This document shows positions 44,813 through 53,681 of a stretch of DNA of 64,000 nucleotides, one piece after another. Within the stretch, counting starts at the first letter, position 1. Every line of letters begins with the position of its first letter. The translations under genes and the position numbers were made by a program. The notes beneath the pieces are model-generated. The model searched no databases. It saw only the letters and a list, made by a program, of their open reading frames with translations, and was not told the DNA's origin. The stretch comes from Aurantimonas sp. HBX-1 (GTDB lineage: Bacteria > Pseudomonadota > Alphaproteobacteria > Rhizobiales > Rhizobiaceae): assembly GCF_021391535.1 (NCBI RefSeq), contig NZ_CP090066.1:4043501-4107500 (forward strand), in the 5' to 3' direction.

Positions 44813-45151
44813 ATGCAATTGCAGTTCACCCTCGCCGATCTAGAGACCATCGTCGCCGCCCGCACCGCGTCCGGCGACACGCAGTCGTCCTACACGGCGA
44901 CGCTGGCGGCGCGCGGCGCCAAGCACGTCGCCAAGAAGCTCGGCGAGGAGGCGGCGGAGACGGTGATCGCCGCCGTTGCCGAGGACGATGCGAGCCTCGT
45001 CGCGGAAAGCGCCGACCTGCTCTATCACCTGGTCGTGCTGCTGCAGGTCCGGCAGATCCCGCTCGCCGACGTGATGGCCGAGCTCGGGCGCCGCACCAGC
45101 CGGAGCGGCATCGAAGAGAAGGCCGCAAGGCCCGGTGCGCCCGGGGAATGA
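44813..45151 (+). CDS. hisE: Phosphoribosyl-ATP diphosphatase
   Basis: A 112-residue all-alpha NTP-pyrophosphohydrolase for the second step of histidine synthesis. The metal-binding KKLGEEAAETVIAA and ESADLLYHLVVLL helices are the family signature. It is separate from hisI, unlike the E. coli HisIE fusion. Its stop overlaps the coaA start as ATGA. Confidence 0.96.
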   Translation: MQLQFTLADLETIVAARTASGDTQSSYTATLAARGAKHVAKKLGEEAAETVIAAVAEDDASLVAESADLLYHLVVLLQVRQIPLADVMAELGRRTSRSGIEEKAARPGAPGE

Positions 45152-46110
45152 TGGACCAGCTGACACCCTCGAAATTCTCGCCCTACCGGGTCTTCACCGC
45201 GGCGGAATGGGCGAAGTTTAGGGCCGACACGCCGCTGACCCTGACCGAGGACGAGGTCCGCCGGCTGCGTTCGATGGGCGATCCGGTCGACCTCGACGAG
45301 GTGGCGCGGATCTACCTGGCGGTGTCGCGGCTGCTCTACGCTCACGTCGAGTCCTCGCAGCTCCTGTTCCGCCAGCGCCAGAGCTTCCTGTCGGGCGGCG
45401 CGCCCGTGCAGAAGACGCCGTTCATCATCGGCATCGCCGGCTCGGTGGCGGTCGGCAAATCGACCACGGCGCGCATCCTGAAGGAGCTCCTGGCCCGCTG
45501 GCCCTCCTCGCCCAAGGTCGATCTCGTCACCACCGACGGCTTCCTCTATCCGAACGCCGTGCTGGAGGCCGAGGGGCTGATGCAGCGCAAGGGCTTTCCG
45601 GAGAGCTACGACGTCGGGTCGATCCTGCGCTTCCTCTCCGACATCAAGGCCGGCCGGCCGCGGGTCGAGGCCCCGGTCTATTCGCACTTCGTCTACGACG
45701 TCGTGCCGGGCGAGCGGATCACCATCGACCGGCCCGACATATTGATCTTCGAGGGGCTGAACGTCCTGCAGGTGCGCGAGATGCCGAAGGACGGCAAGGC
45801 CGTGCCGTTCGTCTCCGACTTCTTCGACCATTCGATCTATATCGACGCGGACGAGGCGGAGATCCGCCGCTGGTACGTCGAGCGCTTCATGCGGCTGCGC
45901 GAGACCGCCTTCCGCGAGGCGGATTCGTTCTTCCACCGCTACTCGCAGATCCCCGAGGACGAGGCGCTGGCCATCGCCGAGGCGCTGTGGCGCGACATCA
46001 ACGGCAAGAATCTCTACGAGAACATCCTGCCGACCCGGCCACGCGCCGACCTGATCCTGCGCAAGGGCCCGAACCACCTGATCGAACAGGTGGCGCTGCG
46101 CAAGATCTGA
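45148..46110 (+). CDS. coaA: Type I pantothenate kinase
   Basis: A 320-residue kinase for the first step of CoA synthesis, of the prokaryotic type I (P-loop) class. Walker A is GIAGSVAVGKSTTAR, followed by the VTTDGFLYPN, KGFPESYD and YSHFVYDVV motifs. The ATG overlapping the hisE stop is immediately followed by a second ATG. Placement after hisE is usual in Rhizobiales. Confidence 0.97.
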   Translation: MMDQLTPSKFSPYRVFTAAEWAKFRADTPLTLTEDEVRRLRSMGDPVDLDEVARIYLAVSRLLYAHVESSQLLFRQRQSFLSGGAPVQKTPFIIGIAGSVAVGKSTTARILKELLARWPSSPKVDLVTTDGFLYPNAVLEAEGLMQRKGFPESYDVGSILRFLSDIKAGRPRVEAPVYSHFVYDVVPGERITIDRPDILIFEGLNVLQVREMPKDGKAVPFVSDFFDHSIYIDADEAEIRRWYVERFMRLRETAFREADSFFHRYSQIPEDEALAIAEALWRDINGKNLYENILPTRPRADLILRKGPNHLIEQVALRKI

Positions 46111-46145
46111 ACGGCCGCGAGGTCGGCTAGGGGCCGGCCGGCCGC

Positions 46146-46760
46146 TCAGCCCGGCACCGTCACCCGGCGCAGCGTCAGGTTGATCCGCCCGCCCTTCTTC
46201 AGCAGCGTCGAGGTCGCCGGGTAGATCCGGTCGACGCCGTGATAGCAGAGCCGCCCCTCGCCGCCGAGGATCACAACGTCGCCGGAGTGCAGCCGCAGCG
46301 AGGTGGTGCGCCCGCCCCGCGTCGTCTCGCCGATGCGGAACAGGCAGTCGTCGCCGAGCGAGATCGACACGACGGGCGCCGCCAAATCCTTCTCGTCGCG
46401 GTCCTGGTGGAGGCCCATCTTCGCCGTGTCGGCGTAGAAATTGACCAGGCAGGCTTCCGGCGGATGGTCGTAGGCCGACACCTCCTCCCACAGCGCCAGC
46501 AGCGACGCCGGTATGGCCGGCCACGGTCTGCCGGTCACCGGATGCGCCCGCTGGTAGCGGTAGCCGGTGCGGTCGGAGACCCAGCCGAGCGGACCGCAAT
46601 TGGTCATGCGCACCGACAGGGGCTTGCCGGTGCGGGGCATCTCGGGATGGTAGAGCGGCGCTTCCGCCACCACAGCCCGGATGCTGTCCAGCAGCGCGAT
46701 CTGGGCGTCGCGGTCGAGATGGCCCGGCATGTGCCGGACGCCCCTGGGCAGCACGTTCAC
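46146..46760 (-). CDS. alkB: AlkB-type alpha-ketoglutarate-dependent dioxygenase
   Basis: A 204-residue Fe(II)/2-oxoglutarate enzyme of the AlkB family, which removes alkyl groups from nucleic acid bases. The iron ligands are the His and Asp of GLHQDRDE and the His of CYHGVDRI, and Arg residues near RINLTLRRV bind 2-oxoglutarate. GTG at 46760 is chosen because AAGGAGAT lies seven bases ahead of it and similarity begins at LPRGVRHMPGHLD; an ATG at 46838 would overlap the luxR-type gene. It is transcribed after that gene. Confidence 0.9.
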   Translation of the reverse strand: MNVLPRGVRHMPGHLDRDAQIALLDSIRAVVAEAPLYHPEMPRTGKPLSVRMTNCGPLGWVSDRTGYRYQRAHPVTGRPWPAIPASLLALWEEVSAYDHPPEACLVNFYADTAKMGLHQDRDEKDLAAPVVSISLGDDCLFRIGETTRGGRTTSLRLHSGDVVILGGEGRLCYHGVDRIYPATSTLLKKGGRINLTLRRVTVPG

Positions 46761-46797
46761 GCGGGGGATCTCCTTGCCGGCAAGCGGGCGCCGTCCG

Positions 46798-47508
46798 TCA
46801 GGAAAGATAGCCGAGCTGCGCCGCGAGGGCGACGGCATGGGTGCGGTTGGAGGCGTTCATCTTGCGCTGCGCGGCGGTCAGGTACTGCGAGATCGTGTAT
46901 TCCGACAAGGACAGGATGAGGCCGATCTCCGAGGACGTCTTGCCGAGCATCGCCAGCTTCAAGCAGTCGCGCTCGCGTCCCGACAGCGGGTTGTTGCGGC
47001 GGTTCTCCTCGAATCGTGCCGCCGCCAGCATGCCGAACAGCGCGAAGGCGAAGACATGCAGCTCGCGCAGCGCCGGCGCCGAGAGGTCCGGCTGCGGGCC
47101 GGCGAGCGACAGCGCGCCGTTGAAGGCGGTGAGGCCGTGCACGGGAAACAGCGCGCCGGCGAGATAGGACTCGGCCAGCAGCATCCGCGCCGCCGGACTC
47201 GGATCGGGCTCGTCGGCACCGTAGAGCGTGTCGATGTCCCAGACGAAGGGCATCGGATCGGTCTTCAGCGCCCCCACCACCAGCTTGAAGCGGTGCAGCC
47301 CGAGCTGGTCGTAGCTGCGCGCGAAGCCGTCCGACCAGTTGCCGAACAGGAACCGCGTCGCCGTGCCGCCATCGTCTGTGGAGGGCATGGCGAGCGCCGC
47401 CGCATGGGAGAAACCGTAGTCGCCGGCGACGTCGTCGAGCAGCCGGCGCAGCGCCGGCTCGTCCCAGTCCGTCGGCAGGGCGGCGAGGCGCGCGAGCGCG
47501 CCCGTCAT
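46798..47508 (-). CDS. LuxR family regulator with autoinducer-binding-like domain (LuxR solo)
   Basis: A 236-residue regulator. Residues 1-165 resemble the autoinducer-binding domain: NWSDGFARSYDQLG keeps the Trp and Tyr positions, and DPMPFVWD keeps the later Trp. The Asp-Pro pair that normally follows Tyr appears replaced by Lys-Leu (RFKLVV). The C-terminal helix-turn-helix is intact (LSGRERDCLKLAMLGKTSSEI, then SLSEYTISQYL). No luxI-type synthase is in the window. It may respond to a different ligand or none. It precedes alkB by 37 bp. Confidence 0.87.
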   Translation of the reverse strand: MTGALARLAALPTDWDEPALRRLLDDVAGDYGFSHAAALAMPSTDDGGTATRFLFGNWSDGFARSYDQLGLHRFKLVVGALKTDPMPFVWDIDTLYGADEPDPSPAARMLLAESYLAGALFPVHGLTAFNGALSLAGPQPDLSAPALRELHVFAFALFGMLAAARFEENRRNNPLSGRERDCLKLAMLGKTSSEIGLILSLSEYTISQYLTAAQRKMNASNRTHAVALAAQLGYLS

Positions 47509-47833
47509 GTCGGGGATCCGTGGCCGGCACGGTGCGAGCCCGCCATCGGCGGCCGCGCCGTGCGTGTCGTCTTGGTGCGTCCAGGCTTTCCCGCCGGCAT
47601 GCCGCTCGCTCTGTCCGATATCTCGTGTTCCGTCGATTCGACCGCGATTCGGGTCCCCGGCAGTGTGGCCGCAATCCCCGCGACATTGAACCCTTCGGCT
47701 GCCGGACGAACCCGTTCGTGGCAACGGGGGTGGCGGTGCCGGTCCCCGGCCCCCATCTAGCGGCAAGTGCCCGGTGCGGGCGCCGACAGACTGGCCGCCG
47801 ACACGGGGCGGCATCCCCCAGAAGAAGATATCC
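47509..47833. other. Divergent intergenic region between the luxR-type gene and hslU
   Basis: No gene or RNA recognised. CCCCATCT at 47751-47758 matches the -10 of heat-shock (sigma-32) promoters, which would suit hslU, but no CTTG-type -35 is found 13-17 bp upstream, so a heat-shock promoter is not claimed. Confidence 0.35.
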
Positions 47834-49138
47834 ATGTCAGATTTTTCCCCCCGCGAGATCGTTTCCGAACTCGATCGACACATCATCGGCCAGAAGGACG
47901 CCAAGCGCGCGGTCGCCGTCGCGCTGCGCAACCGCTGGCGCCGGCAGCAGCTGGAAGGCTCGCTGCGCGAGGAGGTGATGCCCAAGAACATCCTGATGAT
48001 CGGACCCACCGGCGTCGGCAAGACCGAGATCTCCCGCCGTCTCGCCCGGCTCGCCGGCGCGCCCTTCATCAAGGTCGAGGCGACCAAGTTCACCGAGGTC
48101 GGCTATGTCGGCCGCGACGTCGAGCAGATCATCCGCGACCTCGTCGAGATCGGCATCGGCCTGGTGCGCGAGAAGAAGCGCGAGGAGGTCAAGGCCAAGG
48201 CCCACCAGGGCGCGGAGGAGCGGGTGCTCGACGCGCTGGTCGGCAAGACCGCCTCGCCGGCGACGCGCGACAGTTTCCGCAAGAAGCTGCGCGCCGGCGA
48301 ACTCGACGACAAGGAGATCGACATCGAGATCGCCGACACCGGCAATCCGATGGGCGGGATGGAGATTCCCGGCATGCCGGGCGCCAATATCGGCGTGCTC
48401 AACCTGTCGGAGATGTTCGGCAAGATGGGCCAGCGCACCAAGCAGCGCCGCACCAGCGTCCGGCAGAGCTACGAGCTGCTGATCGGCGAGGAGTCGGACA
48501 AGCTGCTCGACCAGGACCAGCTGGTGCGCGAGGCGGTCTCGGCGGTGGAGAACAACGGCATCGTCTTCCTCGACGAGATCGACAAGGTGGCGAACAAGGA
48601 CGGCCACGGCGGCGCCGGCGTGTCCCGCGAGGGCGTGCAGCGCGACCTCTTGCCGCTGGTCGAGGGCACCACGGTGGCGACCAAGCACGGGCCGGTGAAG
48701 ACCGATCACATCCTGTTCATCGCCTCGGGCGCGTTCCACGTCTCCAAGCCCTCGGACCTGTTGCCGGAGCTGCAGGGCCGCCTGCCGATCCGCGTCGAGC
48801 TGCGGGCGCTGACCAAGGAGGATTTCCGCCGCATCCTCACCGAGACCGAGGCTTCGCTGATCAAGCAGTACGTGGCGCTGATGAAGACCGAGAATGTCGA
48901 CCTCGAGATCACCGACGACGCCATCGACGCGATCGCCGACCTTGCGGTGTCGCTCAACGGCTCGATCGAGAATATCGGCGCGCGGCGGCTGCAGACGGTG
49001 ATGGAGCGGGTGCTCGACGACATCTCCTTCGAGGCGCCCGACAAGGGCGGCGAGAGCTACCGGGTCGATGCCGCCTATGTCCACAAGGCGCTGGACGGCA
49101 TCGCCGGCAATGTCGACCTGTCGCGCTTCATCCTCTAG
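47834..49138 (+). CDS. hslU: ATP-dependent protease ATPase subunit HslU (ClpY)
   Basis: A 434-residue AAA+ unfoldase that feeds HslV. Walker A is GPTGVGKTEISRR near residue 57, the pore-loop segment ATKFTEVGYVGRDVE follows, then the I-domain, Walker B IVFLDEIDK, sensor 2 in IGARRLQTVMERV and the C-terminal DLSRFIL that docks into HslV. ATG 47834 was chosen because family similarity begins at SDFSPREIV. hslV is 9 kb away. A strong terminator follows. Confidence 0.98.
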   Translation: MSDFSPREIVSELDRHIIGQKDAKRAVAVALRNRWRRQQLEGSLREEVMPKNILMIGPTGVGKTEISRRLARLAGAPFIKVEATKFTEVGYVGRDVEQIIRDLVEIGIGLVREKKREEVKAKAHQGAEERVLDALVGKTASPATRDSFRKKLRAGELDDKEIDIEIADTGNPMGGMEIPGMPGANIGVLNLSEMFGKMGQRTKQRRTSVRQSYELLIGEESDKLLDQDQLVREAVSAVENNGIVFLDEIDKVANKDGHGGAGVSREGVQRDLLPLVEGTTVATKHGPVKTDHILFIASGAFHVSKPSDLLPELQGRLPIRVELRALTKEDFRRILTETEASLIKQYVALMKTENVDLEITDDAIDAIADLAVSLNGSIENIGARRLQTVMERVLDDISFEAPDKGGESYRVDAAYVHKALDGIAGNVDLSRFIL

Positions 49139-49183
49139 GCGGCGCGGCGGCGACCTCGCGCCGCGATAGATTTTAAGTGAACG

Positions 49184-49212
49184 GCCCCGCGCCCCCCGGC
49201 GCGGGGCTTTTG
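49184..49212 (+). terminator. Rho-independent terminator of hslU
   Basis: GCCCCGCGCC and GGCGCGGGGC form a perfect 10-bp stem around CCCC, followed by TTTTG, 45 bp after the hslU stop. Confidence 0.92.
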
Positions 49213-49301
49213 CGTTTCCGCGGCCCGCCCGCGCTCCATGTGGGACGTCATCGCAGCGGCCGATTCCGGCTGCAGATCAACGCCTTCGAGGAGATTTCCC
49301 C

Positions 49302-50609
49302 ATGAAGACGCTCACCTTGCTGTTCACTGGAACCATGCTCTCGGCCGGTCTCGCCGTCGCGCCGGCCCATGCCCAGAGCTCCACCGGCGCCTCGCCCGTC
49401 GAACAGGTCGAGGGCCAGCCGCCTGCCGAAGGCGACGAGGGGGTCCAGGCCGGCGAGCCGGTGGAGACCGCGCCCGCCAACGCGCCCGACCAGCAGCCGG
49501 CCTTCGCCGGCCAGACCCGCGCGCCGCAGCCGGCCGAGATGCCGGACGTCGCGGTCGAGACCGTCGCCGAAGGCCTGCCGCAGCTGTGGGCGATGGAGTT
49601 CCTGCCGGACGGCCGCATGCTGGTGACCGCCAAGGAAGGCGACTTCCACGTGGTCTCCAGGGAAGGCGAGGCCGGCCCCGCCCTCTCCGGCATGATCGAG
49701 GTGGCGTCCGCCGGCCAGGGCGGCCTGCTCGATGTGGCGCTGGCGCCGGACTTCGAGACCAGCAACCGCATCTTCTTCTCGTTCTCCGAGCCGCGGGACG
49801 GCGGCAACGGCACGTCCGTCGGCCGCGCGACGCTGAATCTCGACGACAATGGCGGCGGCAGCCTCGAAGACGTCGAGGTGATCTTCCGGCAGATGCCGAC
49901 CTATGACGGCGACAAGCATTTCGGCTCGCGTCTGGTGTTCTCGCCGGAGGGCCATCTGTACGTGACGGTCGGCGAGCGCTCCGACACGCCGATTCGCGAC
50001 GAGGCGCAGAGCCTGGTCTCCGGCCTCGGGAAGGTCTTCCGCATCGATCCCGAGACCGGCGAGGCGGTCTCCGACAACCCGTTCGTCGACCATGCCAAGA
50101 TCCAGCCGGAGATCTGGAGCTGGGGCCACCGCAACCTGCAGTCGGCCACGCTGGACGCCGAAGGCCGGTTATGGACTGTGGAGCACGGCCCGCGCGGCGG
50201 CGACGAGCTGAACAGGCCGGAAGCCGGCGTGAACTACGGCTGGCCGGCGATCACCTACGGCATCGCCTATTCCGGCGAGAAGATCGGACCGGGCCGCACC
50301 AGCCAGGAAGGCATGGAGCAGCCGGTCTACTACTGGGATCCGGTCATCGGCCCCTCCGGCATGGCGCTCTACGCGGGCGAGGAATTCCCGGGCTGGCAGG
50401 ACGCCTTCCTGGTCGGCGGACTGGTGACCACCGGGCTCGTCGTCGTGCATCTCGACGAGGCCGGCGAGCGCGTCGCCTTCGAGGAGCGCGTACCGCTGGA
50501 CGCCCGCATCCGCGACGTCCGCGTCGGTCCGGACGGGGCGGTCTACGCCGTGACGGAAGATCCGGACGCCGACAGCTCGGCCATCCTGCGCCTCACAAGC
50601 GAGCAGTAG
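49302..50609 (+). CDS. PQQ-dependent sugar dehydrogenase-like protein (soluble aldose dehydrogenase family)
   Basis: A 435-residue periplasmic beta-propeller. Residues 1-24 are a signal peptide ending APAHA. Residues 25-78 form a low-complexity Pro/Ala/Glu/Gln linker not typical of E. coli Asd. The propeller begins at ETVAEGLPQLWAMEFLPDG and carries GGLLDVALAPDF, HFGSRLVF and EHGPRGGDELN, which contain PQQ and calcium-site residues. Family members oxidise aldoses. No PQQ synthesis genes are in the window. It stands alone between terminators. Confidence 0.9.
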   Translation: MKTLTLLFTGTMLSAGLAVAPAHAQSSTGASPVEQVEGQPPAEGDEGVQAGEPVETAPANAPDQQPAFAGQTRAPQPAEMPDVAVETVAEGLPQLWAMEFLPDGRMLVTAKEGDFHVVSREGEAGPALSGMIEVASAGQGGLLDVALAPDFETSNRIFFSFSEPRDGGNGTSVGRATLNLDDNGGGSLEDVEVIFRQMPTYDGDKHFGSRLVFSPEGHLYVTVGERSDTPIRDEAQSLVSGLGKVFRIDPETGEAVSDNPFVDHAKIQPEIWSWGHRNLQSATLDAEGRLWTVEHGPRGGDELNRPEAGVNYGWPAITYGIAYSGEKIGPGRTSQEGMEQPVYYWDPVIGPSGMALYAGEEFPGWQDAFLVGGLVTTGLVVVHLDEAGERVAFEERVPLDARIRDVRVGPDGAVYAVTEDPDADSSAILRLTSEQ

Positions 50610-50642
50610 GGCCGGTCGCAGGTTCCAGCCGGAAGACGAACG

Positions 50643-50671
50643 AGGGCGGGCTGCTCCGGCGCCCGCCCTTG
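50643..50671. terminator. Hairpin between convergent genes, probable terminator
   Basis: AGGGCGGGC and GCCCGCCCT form a perfect 9-bp stem with a nine-base loop in the 90-bp gap between the sugar dehydrogenase and amidotransferase stops. Only two T follow, so it is probably bidirectional but weak. Confidence 0.6.
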
Positions 50672-50699
50672 CTCATGGATGAGGAAAGAAACGCCCGCC

Positions 50700-51494
50700 T
50701 CAGGCGGCCTGGTGCGTCGGCTCGGGCCGGCGGAAGGCGGCGATGTGGCGCGATCCGTCGCGGCCGATCGTCATGACGGAGTCGGGCGGCACGGCGCTCC
50801 AAGCTTCGGATCCGGCGTCGCAGGGCTCGGAGGCGACGACCACGCCGTCCCCCGCCGCACGCCAGTAGAGCGTCGGCGGATGGCCGTCGCTGGACCAGCG
50901 ATAGGCCCAGAGGCGCTCGCCGTCGGCATGCACCGCGGCAAAGCGCAGCGGCTCGTCGATCCCCTGCCGGGCCGCCTGCGCCTCGATGGCGGCGAGCGTC
51001 GCAGCGAGCGCACCCACCGGGTCCGCGTCCAGCCCGTTGCCGAGCGCCGCCAGGAAGATCGCCTCGGAATCGCTGGTGCCGCGGCGGCGCGCATAGAGCG
51101 CGTCCGGGATCATCGCGTCGACGGCACGGCGCAGGGACGGGTAGCCGCCGATCTGGCCGTTGTGCATGAACAAATGCCGGCCGTCGGTGAAGGGATGGCA
51201 GTTGGCGGTGGACACCTCGCCGGAGGTCGCCGAGCGGACATGTGCGGCAAACATCGGCGAGCGGATCTGGCGGCAGAGGGAGACGAGATTGGCGTCGGAC
51301 CAGGCCGGCAGGATGCCGCGATAGACCCCCGGCTCCGGCCGCTCCCCGTACCAGCCGATGCCGCAGCCGTCGCCATTGACGATGGTGCGGGCCTCGCGCG
51401 CCGCGAGCGACTGGGAGATCAGCGAGGCGCGCGGCTCGACGAGCAGCTTTTCCAGGAGGATCGGCGGGCCGGCATAGGCGAGAAGTCGGCACAT
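50700..51494 (-). CDS. Class II glutamine amidotransferase (YafJ/EgtC-like)
   Basis: A 264-residue Ntn hydrolase. Cys2 of MCRLLAYAG becomes the N-terminal nucleophile after Met removal. NGDGCGIGWYG, FAAHVRSATSG and FMHNGQIGGY form the glutamine site. It resembles YafJ and the ergothioneine enzyme EgtC; no egtB or egtD lies nearby, so YafJ-type of unknown acceptor is more likely. Monocistronic. Confidence 0.9.
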   Translation of the reverse strand: MCRLLAYAGPPILLEKLLVEPRASLISQSLAAREARTIVNGDGCGIGWYGERPEPGVYRGILPAWSDANLVSLCRQIRSPMFAAHVRSATSGEVSTANCHPFTDGRHLFMHNGQIGGYPSLRRAVDAMIPDALYARRRGTSDSEAIFLAALGNGLDADPVGALAATLAAIEAQAARQGIDEPLRFAAVHADGERLWAYRWSSDGHPPTLYWRAAGDGVVVASEPCDAGSEAWSAVPPDSVMTIGRDGSRHIAAFRRPEPTHQAA

Positions 51495-51585
51495 TCGGGC
51501 ATGACACCGGGCGAGAGCGGGCGGGCAGGCAGCCCGTCACCCAGCTTTCGCGCCACGTGGTAAACAGAGGGTTAACGGCGCCGTT

Positions 51586-52011
51586 TCACGTGAAACTGCG
51601 GCCCTTCGAGGCGGCCTGCCGGCGGCGCTTCTCGCGCGCCGCCGCCTCGGCCCGTTCGGCCGCTACTTCCAGCTGCGCGAGGATCTGCCGGATATCGTCC
51701 GGCGCCAGGATGGCGATGGTCTCGGCGAGACGGTTGGCGAGCGTCGTCGCCTCGGCGCCGAGCCCGGCGGTCTCGACCGTCACGCGCGGATGCGACAGTT
51801 CCGCCAGCCGTTCCAGTTCCTCGGCATCGTCCCAGATCACGTTGAGATAGCCGATGATCCGCTGCAGCAGGTCCCATGTCGGCCGGCCCCGGCGTCCATG
51901 CTCGAGCGCCGACAGATAGGCGCTGGAGACGCCGAGCGCCGCCGCCATCTGGCCTTGGGTGATGCCGCGCTCCTTGCGCAGCGCGCGGATGCGTTCGCCG
52001 AAGGGGGTCAT
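51586..52011 (-). CDS. XRE family transcriptional regulator
   Basis: A 141-residue protein with an N-terminal helix-turn-helix (residues 5-60: RIRALRKERGITQGQMAAALG, then YLSALEHGRRGRP) and a helical C-terminal half ending in an Ala/Glu/Arg-rich coiled-coil stretch. Start ATG 52011 overlaps the smr stop. It is last in timA-mltA-smr-xre, a placement conserved in Rhizobiales as I recall. Targets are unknown. Confidence 0.9.
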   Translation of the reverse strand: MTPFGERIRALRKERGITQGQMAAALGVSSAYLSALEHGRRGRPTWDLLQRIIGYLNVIWDDAEELERLAELSHPRVTVETAGLGAEATTLANRLAETIAILAPDDIRQILAQLEVAAERAEAAAREKRRRQAASKGRSFT

Positions 52012-52565
52012 CGCGTTCGCCGCACCCGCACATAGAGCGCGCCGTCGCCGCCGTGATGGCGCTCGGCGCTGTCGAAGCCGGAAACGAGCGGCCTGAACTC
52101 CGGTCCGGTGAACCATTGCGGCACCACCCGCCGCAGCACGCCGCGAGAGCCGAAGGCCGAGCCGGCCGTGCCACCTCGCCCGGTAATCACCAGCACGTGC
52201 CGCAGCCCCATCGCCTGGGCCTGGCGCAGGAAGCCGACCAGCGCGTCGTGCGCCCGCTGCTGGGTCATTTCGTGCAGGTCGATGCGCGCGTCGATAGCCA
52301 GCCGTCCCTTGGCGAGCTTGCGGCGCGTCGGCTTCTCGATCGCATGCTGGCTGAGGCGGGGAGGAAGCTCCGGCTTCGGCCGCGCAACGGCGGGCACGGC
52401 AACGGGCTTGGGCGCATGGCCCGCCGGTGCTGCCGCGACAGGCTTCTCGACGCGGATCTCGGGCGGCAGCGGCGGATAGGACCGGCCCTTCAGTGGGATC
52501 GCCGAACGCGCCACCCCCGCCCAGAGACGGGCCTCCTCGTTGCTGAGGCCGCGCCGGCGCCTCAT
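52008..52565 (-). CDS. Smr/MutS2 C-terminal domain protein, probable nuclease
   Basis: A 185-residue protein. Residues 1-85 are a Pro/Ala/Lys-rich disordered lead. The Smr domain follows with IDLHEMTQQRAHDAL, VITGRGG and the C-terminal GDGALYVRVRR. Smr domains nick DNA or cleave RNA, including in ribosome rescue. It overlaps mltA upstream and the XRE gene downstream by four bases each. Confidence 0.93.
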   Translation of the reverse strand: MRRRRGLSNEEARLWAGVARSAIPLKGRSYPPLPPEIRVEKPVAAAPAGHAPKPVAVPAVARPKPELPPRLSQHAIEKPTRRKLAKGRLAIDARIDLHEMTQQRAHDALVGFLRQAQAMGLRHVLVITGRGGTAGSAFGSRGVLRRVVPQWFTGPEFRPLVSGFDSAERHHGGDGALYVRVRRTR

Positions 52566-53671
52566 CGCGCCAGGCTCTCGGCCAGCGCGGCGGGCACGAG
52601 CACGGTGAAATCGGCGGCGTGGCGGATGCGGCCGGCGATCTTGCCGGCTTCGAGGCCCGAACCGACGTAGATGTCGGCGCGCGCCGGGCCCAGGATCGCC
52701 GAGCCGGTGTCCTGGGCGACCATCAGCCGGCGGAACGGCCGGCCGTCGATGGCGAGCTGCGACGCGGCGATGAAATAGGGCACGCCGAAGGTTGCGAGTT
52801 CCCGGTCGACGGCGATCGAGGCGAGTGCCGTCAGCGGCACCTGCGCCGCGCCGACCGGGCCGAGCGCCGGATCGTCGACGGCCGCCTCGCGGAAGAAGAT
52901 GAAGGAGCGGTTGCGATCGAACAGCGCGCGCTGGCGGTCCGGGTGGGCGGCGAGCCAGGCGCGGATGCCGTCCATGTCGGCTTCGGCGAGGGTGAGTTCG
53001 CCGGAATCGACGAGCAGCCGGCCGATCGCCGTGAAGGGATGGCCGGACTTAGCTGCAAAGCCGACCCGCAGCTGGCTTCCGTCGGTCATCCGGAGCCGGG
53101 CGGAGCCCTGGATATGGATGAAGAACGCCTCGACCGGATCGGCGAGCCAGGCGATTTCCAGGCCGCGTCCCCGCAAGAGGCCCGCCTCGATGGCGGCGCG
53201 GTCCGGATGTTCCTCGAGCAGGCCGCAGGCCTTGCGGCGGGCGAAGCGGAACGACGGATCCATGCCCGGCGGCCGCGACACGTCGTCGACCTTCACCAGC
53301 TCCGGCGGCGGCGCATAGAGCGGAAAGCGGAAATCCGGCGTCTCGACAGGAGAGGCGTCGACGACCGGCTCGTAATAGCCGGTCACGAAACCGTGCTCGC
53401 CGTCCGGCCCGGCGACCGTGTCCGGGACGATCTGCAGCGGCACGAAATGCTGTTCGAAGAAGGATTGCGCCGTGCCGTCACCAGGCTGGGCGGCGAGGGA
53501 GGCCTCCGCCGCCGCGCGGAAGGCCGCGGCGTCGATGCCGAGCGTACCGGTCCGCACCGCGTTCGACAGGAACTGGCCGGCGCCGCGGCGGAAGGCGGCA
53601 AGGGCGAGCGTGTGGTCCGCCGCCGGCCAGTCGGGCAGGTCGGCGAAGCGGCGGCGGCGGAAGGCGACCAT
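52562..53671 (-). CDS. mltA: Membrane-bound lytic murein transglycosylase A family protein
   Basis: A 369-residue MltA-type enzyme that cuts glycan strands of peptidoglycan to 1,6-anhydro products. FVTGYYEPVVDAS and YAPPPELV mark the MltA domain, GSARLRMTDG its second part, and VAQDTGSAILGPARADIYVGSG the 3D domain with the catalytic Asp. No signal peptide or lipobox is evident at the chosen start, which fits some Rhizobiales members. It lies 10 bp after timA. Confidence 0.95.
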   Translation of the reverse strand: MVAFRRRRFADLPDWPAADHTLALAAFRRGAGQFLSNAVRTGTLGIDAAAFRAAAEASLAAQPGDGTAQSFFEQHFVPLQIVPDTVAGPDGEHGFVTGYYEPVVDASPVETPDFRFPLYAPPPELVKVDDVSRPPGMDPSFRFARRKACGLLEEHPDRAAIEAGLLRGRGLEIAWLADPVEAFFIHIQGSARLRMTDGSQLRVGFAAKSGHPFTAIGRLLVDSGELTLAEADMDGIRAWLAAHPDRQRALFDRNRSFIFFREAAVDDPALGPVGAAQVPLTALASIAVDRELATFGVPYFIAASQLAIDGRPFRRLMVAQDTGSAILGPARADIYVGSGLEAGKIAGRIRHAADFTVLVPAALAESLAR

Positions 53672-53681
53672 CGCCCCCGGC

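Noticed and set aside
46760..46838. Upstream ATG (46838) as the alkB start
   Set aside because: It would overlap the luxR-type gene and lacks a ribosome site, whereas GTG 46760 has AAGGAGAT at the right spacing and homology starts there.
47751..47758. CCCCATCT resembling a heat-shock sigma-32 -10 before hslU
   Set aside because: No CTTG-type -35 at the required distance; in C-rich DNA the match is weak evidence.
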